Under the pieces are notes generated by a model that was not told where the DNA came from, ran no database searches, and was given only the letters and a program-made list of their open reading frames with translations. This document shows positions 20,509-35,600 of a DNA stretch of 64,000 nucleotides, in pieces. Source of the DNA: Phoenix dactylifera (Eukaryota; Streptophyta; Magnoliopsida; Arecales; Arecaceae). A program made the translations under genes and the position numbers. Location: the NCBI RefSeq assembly GCF_009389715.1, contig NC_052401.1:4499530-4563529 (forward strand), read 5' to 3'. How positions within the stretch are numbered: position 1 is the stretch's first letter; each line of letters opens with the position of its first letter.

Positions 20509-23500
20509 ATGCACTCCGGGAACCATTGGGGTGGCACGTTCGAGATTCATGTCGACCCTGTCACCGATGACGAGCACGGCCGCAGCATGGATTTGGACCG
20601 AGCGGCGGTGTCGCGGCAGCAGCTGGACGAGACGCAGCAGAGCTGGCTGCTCGAGCCGCAGGACAGCAGCAAGAAGAAGGACGAGTATGTCGACTTGGGC
20701 TGCGTCGTCTGCAAGCGCAAGGTGGTGGGATGGATCATGTGGACTGCTTTGGTTGCATTTGTTGTCATCGGCATACCCATCATCATCGCGAAGTCATTAC
20801 CGAAGCACAAGGAGAAGGAGCTGCCACCGGACCAGTACACCATGGCCCTCCACAAGGCCCTCCTCTTCTTCAATGCACAGAAATGTAAGATCCTGACACT
20901 TCCATCTTCTTCTTGTCTCGCAACTTGTATGGATCTCTGGTTCATGATTTCGCTATCGATCTTCCAAGAATGGGTCGGGGTTCTGTATCAAATTATTAAT
21001 CAGGATTGGAATGCAGCAGATTTGTGGCATCCTTGCAGTCCTATATATCTTATTTATATCGATTAATTTGGAAGGAAAATGGTTGCTTAATTTTGCAAGA
21101 ACCAGTTGGAGAGGTATGGCTCATGGTCTATATAATTCTGTCCTCAATCTAGCAAATTCAGGTTTCCTACTTCCTTTGGCATATTGGATCAGAGTGGATC
21201 TTCTGCAAATAAGTTCTGCTTTGATGCATGTTTATGAACATGCAATCCAAGACTAATTCAGATTTTAATGATTGAAATGTGGGGTTGATGAATTGACTTT
21301 TCTGCAGAGTGAGATGATTTGATATTATTATCATTTTTCTTGGGCTCTTGATCATGTATTAGTCACACTTCTTCTAATTGGAGGAAACAAATAGATTAAA
21401 AACTTGGCGCTTCTAGCTAGCGCCTAATCAAATACGTATGCCAATATATACTTCTTATAAGAGTACCGTTCGAGTTATTTCTGTATAAGATGAATCAAAT
21501 TTTATATAGCAAAGGTTGCTCTTCTCCACTAGAGTCTTTAAAATTTCTGTGATAACTGATAGTTCACTCTTATATTGGGCATTTGTTTTCTCCTGGATGA
21601 AGACTTTCTTATACTAGGCTGGTGCGAAGAAAGAAAATTGTCTGATCGCTGGACTAGTTAATCGCCTCTGTTTCTTCAGATCATGCAACTAAAAATCTGA
21701 AAGTGTTCAAAATATGCATAAAAAAGATGTCTTATTTGCTGGTCTCTGTCAATTCTTAAAAATACCGATGAAACTAGAGGAATATGTCTGGAGTCACAGG
21801 AAACTAAAAGATTTTTTTTTTTTTTCTCTCAGGGCACTGTGTTTAAGCACCAAAGCAATTTTCAGAATTCAATATCCCCTCTAGAGATTAAAGTTATGAA
21901 TTAATTTTCTAATTTTTTTAGTTGTTGTTGACTCTTTTGATCAGCTGGTCGCTTGCCAAAGAACAATGGGATTTCTTGGCGTGGAAATTCTGGCCTCAAA
22001 GATGGCTTCGATCAACCGGATATTGAGGGTGGGCTTGTCGGAGGATACTATGATGCCGGGGACAATATAAAATTTCACTTCCCCATGGCCTACTCCATGA
22101 CACTCCTGAGTTGGTCAGTGATAGAATACAGTCATAAATACAAAGCAATTGGAGAGTACAACCACATCAGAGAACTTATAAAATGGGGGACAGATTACTT
22201 GCTTAAAACCTTCAATTCTTCTGCCACAACCATTGACAAAATCTATAGCCAGGTAAGAAGGAAACTATCATTGTGGTTACGCTCTGGTGATGCATGCTCT
22301 CAGGTCTCTAATACGAGGGAAATGTCTGCTCTGTTAGAAAGGTTGAATTTTTCATTCTGATTAAGATGACAGACAATTTATTCAAAGCTTACTGGGGCAG
22401 AACTCCATTCTGAATTCATATGTTCCAATGGAAGTTTAGACTTATTGATATTCGTATGTTTTATTGTTATTTTTTTAATGTAAAATATGATATATAAGCT
22501 AACATTATCATTTAAGTCACTGCAATGTTCTATTAAAAAATGTTCTTTCATGTTAGCAAATTATAGTTTTGATCCTCAGTTTCTTCTTTGAAATTCTTTC
22601 GAAATGTTTTCTTTAAATTACAAATGCAGAAACAATACTTTTCTAGGATTACAGTTGTCATAAAAAAGATATGCTTCATCATTATCAGCATTTATCTTCA
22701 TCCTGATCCCATCGGTTTTTTTAAAATTTCTAATGTAATCCTCTTAACAATTCAATGAGACTTCAATCATCTGTTAAATTTGGAAGAGCCTTTCCTTACA
22801 TGCAATGCCTTTGTTTACAACTAATCTCAGAGCTTGCTGTCTTCTCATTTTACCATCTTAGTGCTGGTCTATTACTTCTACATGTGGAAATAATCCATTC
22901 GATACAATTCTAAAAAAAAACTGGCATTTATCCAATAGACTTTTATTAATGAAGGGAATCAATAGACTTTTATTGCCATTTTGCCTATGAACACTACAGT
23001 AAAATTCTTGCAATGCACAATCTATCACTAAGCCTCAGCCTGCAAATATTCTTGGCATCCAGTAATCATATATGTATGAATCTTTGTTTGCAAACGATTC
23101 TCATTAAGAGCAACCTCCAGTATTATATGAGACTTTTCTGTATCTTTTCTTAGATTTGAATCCATGCTAACTTCCCCTCTTACAGGCTCTCAACATTTTT
23201 TCTTCTTTCATCATCAGGTTGGCGAGGCAACAAATTCCTCGACCGCACCAGACGATCACTACTGCTGGATGAGGCCTGAAGACATGGACTACCCCCGAAG
23301 AACACAAGTTGCCAATTCTGCACCAGACTTAGGAGGCGAGATCGCTGCTGCACTTGCTGCTGCCTCCATTGTATTCCGCGACGACGCCGCCTACTCCAAG
23401 AAGCTCATCAGAGGCGCAGCAACAGTTTACAAGTTTGCGAGGGGAATGGGTCGCCGGACTCCCTACTCCCGGGGGAACCCATACATTGAGCCCTTCTACA

Positions 23501-26500
23501 ACTCAACAGGTTACTGGGATGAGTACATGTGGAGTGCTGCATGGATGTACTACGCCACTGGAAACAGCAGCTACATGAGCTTTGCAACTGATCCAAGGTT
23601 GCCGAGGAATGCCAAGGCCTTCATGCGGATCACAGACCTTGGGGTTCTCAGCTGGGACAACAAGCTACCAGCTGCCATGCTACTTTTAACAAGGTTCAGG
23701 ATGTTCTTGAACCCGGGATACCCTTATGAGGAGTCTCTCAGAGGATACCATAATGCCACAGGGCTCAATATGTGCTCAGGTTTTAAGGAATTCAATGTCT
23801 TCAACTGGAGCCGAGGTAATGTGCTTCTAGCATTCTTCATGAATTCATCATGGTTCAAGGTTTGTTTCATAATGACTGAATTATTTGGAGGCTAGGATAA
23901 TTTTTTGAGGAATAAAGCTGATGAAATGCCACAGCCATGTTAGAATTCTGGACCTCTCCCAAGAACAAGCTGGAGGGATTTATGAAATTTCATGGAATTT
24001 ATGAAACGAATCACATGTGTAGCTAATGAAACAATGGGCATTAGAGAAAGATAATTAGGATTGGCCTAACTTTACCATGCAAGAGTTAGGATGATATATG
24101 GTTCCCTTTTCTTATTGTTCTTTTTGTTTGCACTAAGTTCATAAGATCTCCGAGTATTGACACGAAGAAACCTTGTGCAAGTCCTGAATTCCCCATGATT
24201 CATGATCTCGATTAATCATCAATTGGCATTAATTATTTCTTTTCAATTGGCATCGATTGGTAGCCTGGACACCATACTACCATTGTATGTACACTAGGGG
24301 AAGTGAATCATTCTCAAATAACTTGTTAGTTTACCATGGGGGAAGTTATTCTCAAATAACTTGATAGTTTATTAGCTATGATTATAATTATAAAAAAGCA
24401 ATTGTGCTTTCTTTTAAGCAAAATATTATGGTTCACTTGATTATACATAGCTAAGATGATCAAGTGAACTAAGAGACTATAAAACTGAGGACAATGTGAG
24501 AACGGCATGAAACAGGAAAAAAATAGAATCAAGTTTCATTTCGAAGCAACATGTATTCTTTTATTAATTATTAGTAAACATTGATACATGCTATGCACGT
24601 GAGACATTTTTTTCTTTATATATATTTTTTTAGTATTTTTGGAATCTATTTACTTGAATTTAATTTGGAGTCCCTTCCCTCTGGTGCTCTGGAGTCAACT
24701 AGGCATACTTCTATCTAATGTATGGTTCGGAAAAAATGTACTACCCGATATTAAGAGTCCAGCTTCATTTTCATGTACATTGTTATCGCAAACCAGGGCA
24801 TCCCTCCCTCTAGTTGCAGTCCACGGCTTCATCTGCACTAGAAAATAATCCATGCTGCATGGTGGGATTAAAATGAATAACAAGAAAAAATACATGATCA
24901 CGAGAGTGGAGAAGCGCAGGTAAAGGTAAAGTGGGACTCTATTTCTCTACCTTCTAGTCAAGAGGGTTGGACGAACGCAACTGCATAGACGTGAAAGCTG
25001 CTTCTAAATTCCTTGAATCTTCTAGGAACAAATATAAGATATACAAGTTCTTAGCAAATAGATAGCAGGCGATCATGATGGATGTATAGGCATCTGCTAA
25101 TATTTCGATTTCAAAAGATGCTAACCTTGATTAGTTTCAGTTTCCTCCAACATCCTAATTTTTGTTTTCAGTTTACTAGTTATTGTGTGATAACATCCGT
25201 TCGCTCCTCTACCAAACTCCAATATGAGTTATATCAGCATCAAAAACACTAGATGCATGAAAAGCTCCTGCAATTTTTGCCCACACACACCTAAATCATG
25301 TGATCTCGCGATTATCGCACACATTTTTTTTTCTCTAATGGCCTTTATTTTGAAATATCCTTTGCTCAATGATTCTCTAAATGACACAGTGGAGGCATGC
25401 AGGTGGACTAGTCCAACTGAACCATGGGCGGCCTCAGTCATTACAGTATACGGCGGCCATGTCGTTCCTGGCTTCCCTCTTTGCCGACTACATGGACGCC
25501 GCCAATGTCCCCGGCTGGTATTGCGGGCCCTACTACTTCTCCACCACCTCCCTCCGGAGCTTCGCTGCCTCTCAGGTTCCCCTCAACCCCTTCCTAATTT
25601 TTTCATGCAGCACTTAATCTGCTTCATTTAATTCCACCTACCATGAAAATTAGATGCCAGCACTTGTGCAAGAGATGGAAAGCACGAAACAGAGTGCTAA
25701 ATCATTGAGACTGTGTGAGAAATGATAAATAATTTTGAAGAAGTGAAGTGAAGTGAAATTTTGCATTAACAAAAACAAATTACCTGCTGTTGATTTTGTA
25801 AGAGAAGAATTATTATTTTATTTTATTGTTGCAAAACAATGTACATTTAGAGATGGGTTTTTCGAATGAATATTCTTCTAAAAATTCAAATTTGCATGGA
25901 TACTTTCTTAAATTTTATATTTATTTCTATACCTTCATAAAACATTGTTTTTGTACAAATGCTCCTAGCATGACGGTCCTTTTAGCACCGTTAATAAAAA
26001 CTATATTTTTTTAATTAAAAATAAATTAAAATTTGAAAATTATTTTTTTATCGTCCATCGCGATTGCATTATAAATGTTTTTTTTTTTTGTGTGTATCTA
26101 CCCATTAAGAGTGTTTTAGTCATTTTAATTTGAAACTGTTAATTTTTTAACGGCATTAGATGACATAGATGCATATGCAAAAATAAGCATAAAAAATAAT
26201 AGAATAGCAAAATAAGTATTTTACGAGGGTATACATACAAATATCAATTTTGGAAGAATATTCATGCAAAATTCGATATTTAGAAGAGTATTCATAAAAA
26301 AAAAAAAAAAAAAACTCTTTAGAAATTAGTGCCTAAATACAAGTCACCTGATAGATATTTAAAGTACTTGATATACTTTCCTTGAAAGCTAAATATATCT
26401 TATACATACATAATACATACATACATACATACATATATACATACATGCATATAGTATTTAATATATATTTGTTTATACTACCATCTCTGGAAACAAAATT

Positions 26501-27076
26501 ATCAGACCCTAGATGCTTGTTTTATGCAAAATCTATTTTTGATTTGGAAACTTCCATTTCCCATCACTTCTCACAGAGTTTCTCTGGTAAGCAAGTTTTA
26601 AGAATATGGCGTTTCTCATCGCTTAAAGCTTCTCTCTGCTGCGCTGCAGCTAATTAGCCATCCTGGTATCGCAGGTGACCTACATCTTAGGAGACAACCC
26701 AGAGAAGATGAGTTACGTGGTGGGTTATGGCGAGAACTACCCGAAGCACGTCCACCACCGCGGCGCGTCCATCCCCGACAACGGCGTCAAGTACTCATGC
26801 GCCGCCGGGTGGAAGTGGTTCCGCGCCAAATCGCCCAATCCCAATGTGATCGCCGGCGCCATGGTCGGCGGCCCTGACCGTTTTGACGTCTTCAAGGACG
26901 CGAGGCAGAACTACGGCTACACTGAGCCCACACTAGCCGGCAATGCAGGCCTCGTCGCAGCACTCGTGTCGCTGACGAGCAGCGGCGGCGCCGGCGTCGA
27001 CAAGAACGCCATGTTCTCGGCTGTGCCATCGCTCTTCCCGGCAGCACCACCCCCTCCACCACCATGGAGGCCATAA
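20509..27076 (+). CDS. KOR: KORRIGAN-type membrane-bound endo-1,4-beta-glucanase (GH9 class A)
   Basis: Five exons give a 618-residue type II membrane glucanase, close to the usual ~620: 20509-20884, 21945-22252, 23218-23815, 25403-25575, 26675-27076 (TAA). All introns are GT-AG and phases match. The cytosolic tail holds WLLEP (residues 46-50) and YVDL (60-63), matching the di-leucine and tyrosine sorting motifs known in KORRIGAN. One membrane segment spans about 72-95. The catalytic domain shows SWRGNSG, YYDAGD (160-165), [17 protein letters not shown], the histidine motif HVHHRGAS (510-517) and [15 protein letters not shown] with the acid residue E569. The tail PPPPPPWRP is also KORRIGAN-like. 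The family acts at the plasma membrane and Golgi/TGN with cellulose synthase and trims glucan during cellulose deposition. The start is the first ATG giving the conserved WGG N-terminus; the frame stays open upstream to 20362 but without an ATG. Confidence 0.93.
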
Positions 27077-29637
27077 GAGCTCATTGGCTTTTATGCATAC
27101 TGCGGTTATGGAGGTTTAAAGTTCCTTGGATTCGTTTGAACTTGGAACCATATCAGAAGTAACTTTGTTTGGAATGTTTGCAGCTGTACATGAGGTTCCT
27201 CTTGGGACCTGCACTCATGTACACTGAGAACTGAAAAGACAAAAAAAAGTTCTAGTATGTGGTCTCGTCCAGTAGACTGAGTTGAAGTTAATGGGGGTCA
27301 ATACACTTGGATTCTGAACTGGTCATATGCTTGCAGCATATCATGCGAACTATGAAACAGGTTCAATCCTTCCAACCATAACAAAGAGACAGCACCCTTG
27401 GAAATCATATTCAAGAAGACAGAAAACGAAATCCAAAAGAAAAGAAAAGAAAACTCTGCCAATCAATTTAATGAGGAAGGAGGCCACATGATACACAGCT
27501 AACAGGTGTTATCAATCACCAATCTGAAAGAGTATTAGCATTGATGATGAGTACGTTGCTCTCGAAATCTACTCATGCTATCAGATTGAAACAGAGCATG
27601 GATGGTAAACCAAAGAACAAAGCATTATGGTGCCAAGGACATTGCTTCTCACTTGCAAGTTCGATGAGAATGAGAGGGATCAAACTAAAACATAACACTA
27701 CGACAGCATTATTCTCTCACCTACCTTCCATCGGCTTTGAAGGGATCAACCAAAATAAAAGGCTTTCAAAGGGATATAAAAGTGCTCTTAGATCAAGATT
27801 TAGGAGTGGATAGCAATAATGTTGTCGGCCACGTCTATAATTGAAGAGAGGAGAGGAGGAAAAATTGGGAACAAATTGTGAAAACCCAAGACCTACAACT
27901 CTTAACACCTCAAATTGTCTCGACATATCTTTTCGATTCCAAAATAGTTTTGAAGTTTTGTTTTATTTGGATATTGAGAAGTGATGTAGCATATATTTGT
28001 CAACCTAACCTTAGTATATGCCGACATCATCCTGACCTCGGTATTGGCCGAAATGCTAGTTTGACCCAACCGAACAACAGAGAAGAGCCAAATATATCCA
28101 ATTCAAACCTATTTCAGAGGGTTAATGCCCATTAATAGCGTGATCATGATCTCATCAATTTGGGAGCGGCAACAAGAAGTATCAACTAAATTCTATGGAC
28201 ATACACAAATATGATTATTACTTTAATAAAAACCGTGTGCGACATGATCAAATGTTTAATTTTGACAATCGGCACGTGCAAAGATTTTGCTTTAAAAATG
28301 CTTATATTGAATGGGATTACAGTTTTGCAGTCAGAACTATTGAACTTCCTTCTGCACTCAACACTGCCTCAGTTTTGCACCCCTTTTATGTTCTTGAGAG
28401 ATCCGCTCACTATTTTATCACTTACCATTATGCTCCCTAGATTTTGATGATTAAACCATTATCACCGCATTGGGAGGAACAATGTCTTTCTTTGGTTTGA
28501 TCCAACTATTTGCTCAATCTGGCTCAGATCATCTGCACAGTCAAATAGCATCTGTACATGGCCATATCTGCCCCTCCAAACCCATTCAGCACTCTCCCAG
28601 TTGTTTTTTTTCTATGAAAGTTCAAGACCAAGTTCCAACACTAGCGGCTCATCCGCAAGCAACTTACAAGGAAGATATTATTACTCCATTTATTAGTAGG
28701 GATGAAATGTTGAAATTCCCTTCAAAGATTGATCTAAGAAGATCCTCACAATCCAAAAGGAAAAGTGAAGCCACCAGTAGTAACAACCTGTTTAATATGA
28801 GCACATGCAGTACAAAATGGCATTTTGCATAAAAACAGCCCAATTTTTCCTTGTTGCAGATTCACATTTTCTTTTCCTTCATTCTTTTGGGTAAGAACAG
28901 TCGAATTTATAAATTTTCAGATACTTTAATCTACCTCAAGCAAACACACTCCAGCCAAGATCATATATGCATATCATTAAAAAAAATAAAAGAATGCGCA
29001 TACTTTCTGGGTGAATGTGCTTTTTTTCATATGGATGTATATATTTTCAGTAATGAATGCACATTTCTTGCGCGTGCAGTGTATATTCACATGCTGGAGT
29101 ATATTTGTAAGGCAAGGACAAAAGTGCCCAAAATTTTAAAACTGGTCATTCTTGATTTCTTGCAAAAAATAAATTACGGACTGATTGGCCAAAAAAAAAA
29201 ATAAAGTAGGTTATTTCTGCAAAATTTTTATAACTGAAATTGTCCTTACAGACTTTTTGACTGTAATATAATTAAAACACTGCCAAGCCCTAAAGCTGCA
29301 ACAGTATTCGCTGCGCCAGATAGATGTTCCTTTCATAACTTGCATTAGAATTATGATTTGAATGTAAACAAAATACTTCTGAAAAAACCATAGCCTTTGA
29401 CAGCAATATAAATTTCTCGCATGCACCAATAAATATTGACTGCTCCATTGCACCTTCAACTGTCTTCTATCGAAGAATAGGAATAATGAGAAGCCTCCTT
29501 TTTAAGCCCCAGGACAAATACATCTAATTCCCCCCAAAATATCAAGGGAGTCAAAAAGAACAAAGTAATTGAGGGAACCCCATCTGCCATCTCATAAACA
29601 AAAATTAGATAGAATCTCTTATCATTCTATATGGAGA
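27077..29637. other. Intergenic, convergent 3' ends of GH9 (+) and DprA-like (-) genes
   Basis: The glucanase 3'UTR begins at 27077 and the DprA-like gene terminates from the other side at 29638. Between them are AT-rich sequence and short frames (27541-27813, 28195-28440, 28470-28832, 28851-29204) that lack any recognisable motif. I do not call a gene here. Confidence 0.5.
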
Positions 29638-32600
29638 TCAATCCAAGTAAAAGAGAGTAACAATTTTTCGAAGATTCTTTGCCTCCTGGCAGGTCTCCAT
29701 GAGCAATCTGCTATCATGAAATGCAAAACAGATCACTTGCTGTACCTTTGAGAGAATGTCCATGTTGCAGAGCCTGTTGTTCCAGCGTCGAAGTGTTAGC
29801 AGAATATCTAGTCCCTTCTAGAATTAGACTCGAAATTATATTATGTATTCATGCTCCAATGGATATCAGAAGTAAGTGTGCAGTGAACTAAGACAAATAA
29901 AGTCATCTACTCCCTGCATTTCCTACTATTCCTAGAAATAATGAACATCCAAGAAAGTCAGCGTGGTAACCAAGGGTTGAACCACCACAAGCCATGTATA
30001 ATGGAGGACATAGCTTCATCAGGAAATAAAATTTGATGCAGTCCGATTCTTTATGGAGTTGATCCAATTATTACGTCCTTTACAGCTCTGAAATTATATA
30101 GGCTATTCGGGAACACTGATTCTTGTCTCCAACTGGAAAAAACGGTGTGCATTTCTTTGTGTACTATTAGAAGAGGGTGACAGTCAAATTTTAGCAAACA
30201 CTGAGCAAGAACAGGAATACCATTTCTTCTTATTATATCTTAACGGAGATAATATAGAAGAATGTGGCAAAGGAGTTTGACTCTATCATGCTTTTCAACA
30301 ATTTGCTCATGGTACAACTGTCACGGTACAACAGTAACTGGGCCTCAAATTTCCTAAGCAGGGTTGAATTAGAGAGAAAATGGATATGATAAGCTGATCC
30401 TATGGATCTAACAATGGGCTGAAACATTGTAGAAAGATACACATGCTCTTTTCTCACTTCAGGGTCTCTGTAATTGCAAAGAACAAACTGATGCATTCAT
30501 AAATTAGTAAGAACTAAGTAGCAGTACCAAATCCAATCTCTATTGGATCTGTAAGACTGTAAGACACAGCAGAAAGTTCAACTTGGGTGTAGAATTTTCT
30601 CCGATTGGTAATGATGTTCTTCAAATTTGGTGATTATGGACAAGAAAAAGGTAAATGCACCACCAGTAACATACCTGCTAGCTTCAATCAATGGCAGATG
30701 ATCATTCTCAGGTTTCTCAATCAGATTTTTGACCTGCAAAATTTAAAAAAAAAAGAGTTAATGAAAGAACGAAAAAGATTGCCTTTTCAATATGTAACTG
30801 ACTAAACAATCTCATAAGTATATCGAAATCACTTTCATGAATTTACTTGTTCCAGCAGAAGTAATTAGTAATTTCTTTTGCACTAAATGAAGCATAAAGC
30901 ATGTCTTCAGATGTACATGCAACCAGAAATTAGTCCACTTGATGATCCCAGACACATGATGCTAAATGTATAAGGGCAGCCAAGGTGGATGATGTTCTAA
31001 GAAGTTTCAGATTTCAATTAATGGTACAGTAGCTAAACTAGCATGATACAACATATTTCAGGAAATTCTGCATATGTGGTGTCATATGCCTCCAGCCACG
31101 ATGTCAACAGCCACCCTTAGAATGATGAATCTTCATAACCATATCATCATATCACATATTCCAAAGTTTGGTCCCGACAACTTCACCCTCTTTTACTTTC
31201 CCCATGAAAATGTTTGCAAACATCTTTTAGTCCTTAATTCCTTAGTACTTATCTTTACTTAGATAATACAAAAATCAAAGCATTGCAGTTAGCTATCGAT
31301 CTGCAAAAGGTTAGTAAAATAAAAAAGAAAAGAAAAAGGGGCACTTTTGAAGGTTGTTGAACCATGATATTCTGATTGTTAATTTATGAACCATTAGTAA
31401 TCAAATGAGGAATTTACTGAAAGAACAACACCTCCAAACACCCACCATACTAAGAGGAGCAACCACTTTATGGAAGCCACATATGCACTGGTTTTGCAAT
31501 GTCAAAATTGAGTATTTTTCTCGTTATCATTTGTTTCACCCAATACCTTTTGCTTTTTAAAGGAAGAACTTGATCCCCACACCCCACCCCAAGCATTCAA
31601 TTTCATCCATGCAAATCCGTAGGTGCATGGCGTATATAGAGTCATAGATAGCATTGTTAGTGCTCACAGACAAATCACAGCACAACTACCAGAATGTGGA
31701 GGGGAAGAACAAGTATTTTGCTAGTATTCACTTTTCCTTTTTCATGGCTGCAGAAGACTTTGCTGAAGATTCTCAATACCAAAATTTGGCAGGGGTGCAG
31801 TTTCTTTCTGTTTCCAAGTCTATTTTGATATCTTCTAGAAGGGTTTTAATTCTCAGGAATATTTTGTACCAAAACTTGGATAAATGGTTCTAGCCATAAG
31901 GCAAGAAGATCTCTTAAAACCATGATAAATTAAAAACAAAAGGTTATTTGAGAAGTGTTTGAATCGTTTGATGCACAGCAACATGAGGCACTAGCATGCC
32001 AAGCATTGCTCTTAAATAGACATGATGGTCAGGCCCATGGAGCTGATTTACAATGGTCTACTAGTGACTTGGCCGGTGTTCTAAAAGCAGTCACGTTATG
32101 CAGCAAGTTGTCACTTAGGTAAAGGCCAAACACATAGGTAAATGCATACATAGATGTAATTAAAAAAGCATTAAAATTTTAACTAAATATCATGTGCATA
32201 CAAAACAAAATGAGAAAAAATTAGAATAAAAATAAATATGCAATGGAAAATTAAGGAAATATTGTTATACTTAAAGACCTGTATCAGTTTAGCAAGACAT
32301 ATTAACTACTAACATTACCTTTTTTTTCCTAAATTACACAAAAATATTTATCAATCACCCAGAGAACAAGTGACCCATATGAGTTAATGCCACAGGCAAC
32401 TTTACCAAATGATGGGGAACCTATGACTTGTAACTAAGAATTTTAAGCAGAAATAAGAGATGCAGAGTTATAACCTCCTCGCCTACAAGCACTGACACTC
32501 CAACCTATCTGCCTAAGACCCAGCCAATTGAGAAAAAGAAAAAAAGAAAGTCAAATTTAACTCACCTGAGACACCTAGGTATATGCAGTTTACCTGGCAC

Positions 32601-35600
32601 TCGTTAGGTGATTGGCTTACATAAACCTAGGCAGCTAGACCTAAGCAGGTTGAACATGGGATACGTTAAGCCTGGGCAGCTACATTCTAACCATAGGGGG
32701 TTCATTGCTTATAATGCTTACTCTATTTTCATCAATGTAAAACAGAATATATAATACCCAAGAGGAGAACTCACATTACTTTATGTAACTAAAACATGCT
32801 ATATATGTGCCATTCAGTAGCTTAATTATTTAAGAAATTTATTAAAATTTAGTTCACACCTGTGCTTCATTATTTTCATGACCAGCAATGAAAAAAAAAA
32901 TATTTTGAATTTCTTTTTTTAAAAAAAAAGATCAAAAGCTTAAGAAAGGAAATATGATTAATTAGTAGCATAATTGACCTTAGAAAGAACAAATAAGCTC
33001 TCGTTAATTTTCATTGCTACAAATCATCTGGAGCAGTTGATACAAAAACCAGTTTGCAAACAACCAATTTAAATAATTGAAGGAAACGAGTGACTTGAAT
33101 ATTGAATATGTCCATGACCTTGCATTTTCACAGTTCAGCAAAAATGTAAATAACTTATCCATGCCACCCATGCATATAAGATAAACAAAGTTACCTTGCA
33201 AACTCCATCATAAATAATAATCATTCGAATTGCAAATGGAAGAACTCTTCAAAGTCAACGTTTGCAAAACAGTGTTATCAATTTTCAGTTTTCATAATGG
33301 ATCTACAATGATTAATGTAATCCTTATCTCTCAAACCATAAAGTCTTATTCAGCAATTCTGTAACATCCTTAAACTTGGAAAATACGAAACATAACATTA
33401 ATCGAGCATCATTCATTGCTATGGTACTCCCTAAGTTTCCTTCTGGTATAAGGTGAGTTAAACAGCTGCTATTCTTTTATTGAACAATGACTCAAAATGA
33501 TAGCAGGTTGCCAACTATGTCTGGGTGGAATTATAAGTTGGAAGTATTGGTTGATTTGTATTTTTGCAAAGTGCCAAATTGTTTTCTGTCATGCGATCTC
33601 ACTTTCTTTCCTCTTCTGGTTCCTTTTACTCCCTCTCACCCTGCAAAGCTTGTACTAGCTGCTGGTCATTCCTCAATCACTGCTCCCTGCCACTTTTGTT
33701 ATGCAAATACATGTTATTAACATATATAACATAATGAACTCCCTCGCAGATCACGATTGTTATAATGTTACAAGCTGTTTTTGTAAACCATAGGTTAGTA
33801 TGTATTAACTACATCTATGGGTGGCCGCACCAATCCTCTGTGCCATGTGGCATGCCAGTGGTGCAGGAAAAAGTTTTGGCATTATGGCTGGCTCCTGCAG
33901 CATTGCTCCTAACCTTTGAAGTAAACTAATGTTTGCTTTTTCCTAATAACTCTTCTTATATGTCTTTCAAACTAGAACTTGACCACCCCCCACCCCCCCA
34001 CAAAAAAAGAAAAAAAACTTTGTTTCTGTATAAGGAAAAGCTAGCAGCCCAGACAAGTTACCAAACTGGTTCCCAATCAGCCATAGTGCTGAAATGCAAC
34101 AGTCCATGAATGGCCCAACCCTATGAGTGCCACCAATTCATACCATGTTGACTCAGCAATCATCTCGTTTGATGTCAAGCTATGTCCAGTTTGGCAACTA
34201 CCTTGGACTGAATAAAACCTTGCGATATCTTGTATCACAATAATATATTAAATCTGCAATATAATAATACGAATAGGATTCCACCCTCTTTCTGACTCTT
34301 TTGCAATAACTACCAAATTGCCATGTGATCTCCAAAACAGCTCTGGGCATAACATAGCACTGGGCATTTTCACTATTTTTTCCCTTTCACATCCATGTGC
34401 TTTTCACATGTCCTGTACTAGTTCAACCATGGTATGCTGAACCGGCCCGTACCGGCCGATTTAGCACGTACCGTACTGGTACCGGGGCCAACCGGTATGA
34501 TTCCGCCGTGGAAAACGGTTTCGGCCACCGGTACGCGCGGGGCAACACGCCCGCGCGTATAGGGAAGAAAAAGAGGAAAGAAGAGGAAGAAAGAAGAGGA
34601 AGAAGAGAAAGAGGAGAAGAAGAAGAGAAGAAGAAGATTTACTAGTACCAGGCCTCGTCGGGGTGCTCGCCACTCCTTACTCGTAGGAGAAGGGGGGAAA
34701 GAGAGAAGAAGAGAGGAGGAGAGAGGAGAAGGAGAAGAATCGGAAAAAAGAAGGAAGAAGAGAAGGAAAAAAAAAAAGAAAATGACGCCGCCGCACGCGT
34801 CTCACGCAGGGAAACGCATCCCATGCGCGCTTGCCCGTGGAAACATCGGGCAGCGCACTTGCGCTCGCTGGGAACCACGCGGGTGCGCTCCCGCGTGGCG
34901 GACCAGGTCAGTACCGATTCGGTACAGCCTGAATTGGTACCAACTCGATCCAGGTCGCCACCGGCATGCCAACCGGTACCGGTATGCCAACCGGTACCAG
35001 TTTGATGTACCTTGAGTTCAACAGTAATTCTTGAAAGGGACCAATGAACAGCTAAAACCATAGAGGAGGGGAAGCGCTAGCATTCTGCAGGTAAGGGTTA
35101 GCATTCTTCATTTGGTTATTTGTTTATCTATTTTTGAGGACACAAGGAGCCCAACTGGACCACATAAAAAGAGCCATCCTAGCACCGCCTCAACCTAAGG
35201 TCAACCATAGCTGGACTAGGCGGAGCCCACCGATATGCAATGACAGTTTACATTTAAGAACAAGTCACTGAGGCAACAACCTAAGCGCAATCTAGCAGAA
35301 GGCCAAATGGACCAACCCATTAAACCACATAGTAGGTGGAGGATGCCAACATCCCTACCAAACCTGCCTCGATCTTAAGGCCTTTGTCTCCAAATGTAGC
35401 CTCTGGATTAACTCCTCATCTAAGCAATGGGAACATGGATATAAATCAATGGCATCTCCATGCTTCAGATAGCTGGAGAACCTTCCACATTCGAGCACAA
35501 TACTCACTGGAACAAGATAATGAACAGTAGAACAGCCTCCAATAACTCCACTGCCTCATCTTGAAGCTCTTACACTATAACTCCTTGCCTCCCCAAATTA

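Noticed and set aside
20531-20945. Frames of 121 (+) and 132 (-) residues over glucanase exon 1
   Set aside because: Shadow frames of a GC-rich exon with serine/arginine-rich artefact composition.
34397-35061. Frames up to 139 residues around the second TIR element
   Set aside because: Purine-tract artefacts within a transposon interior.
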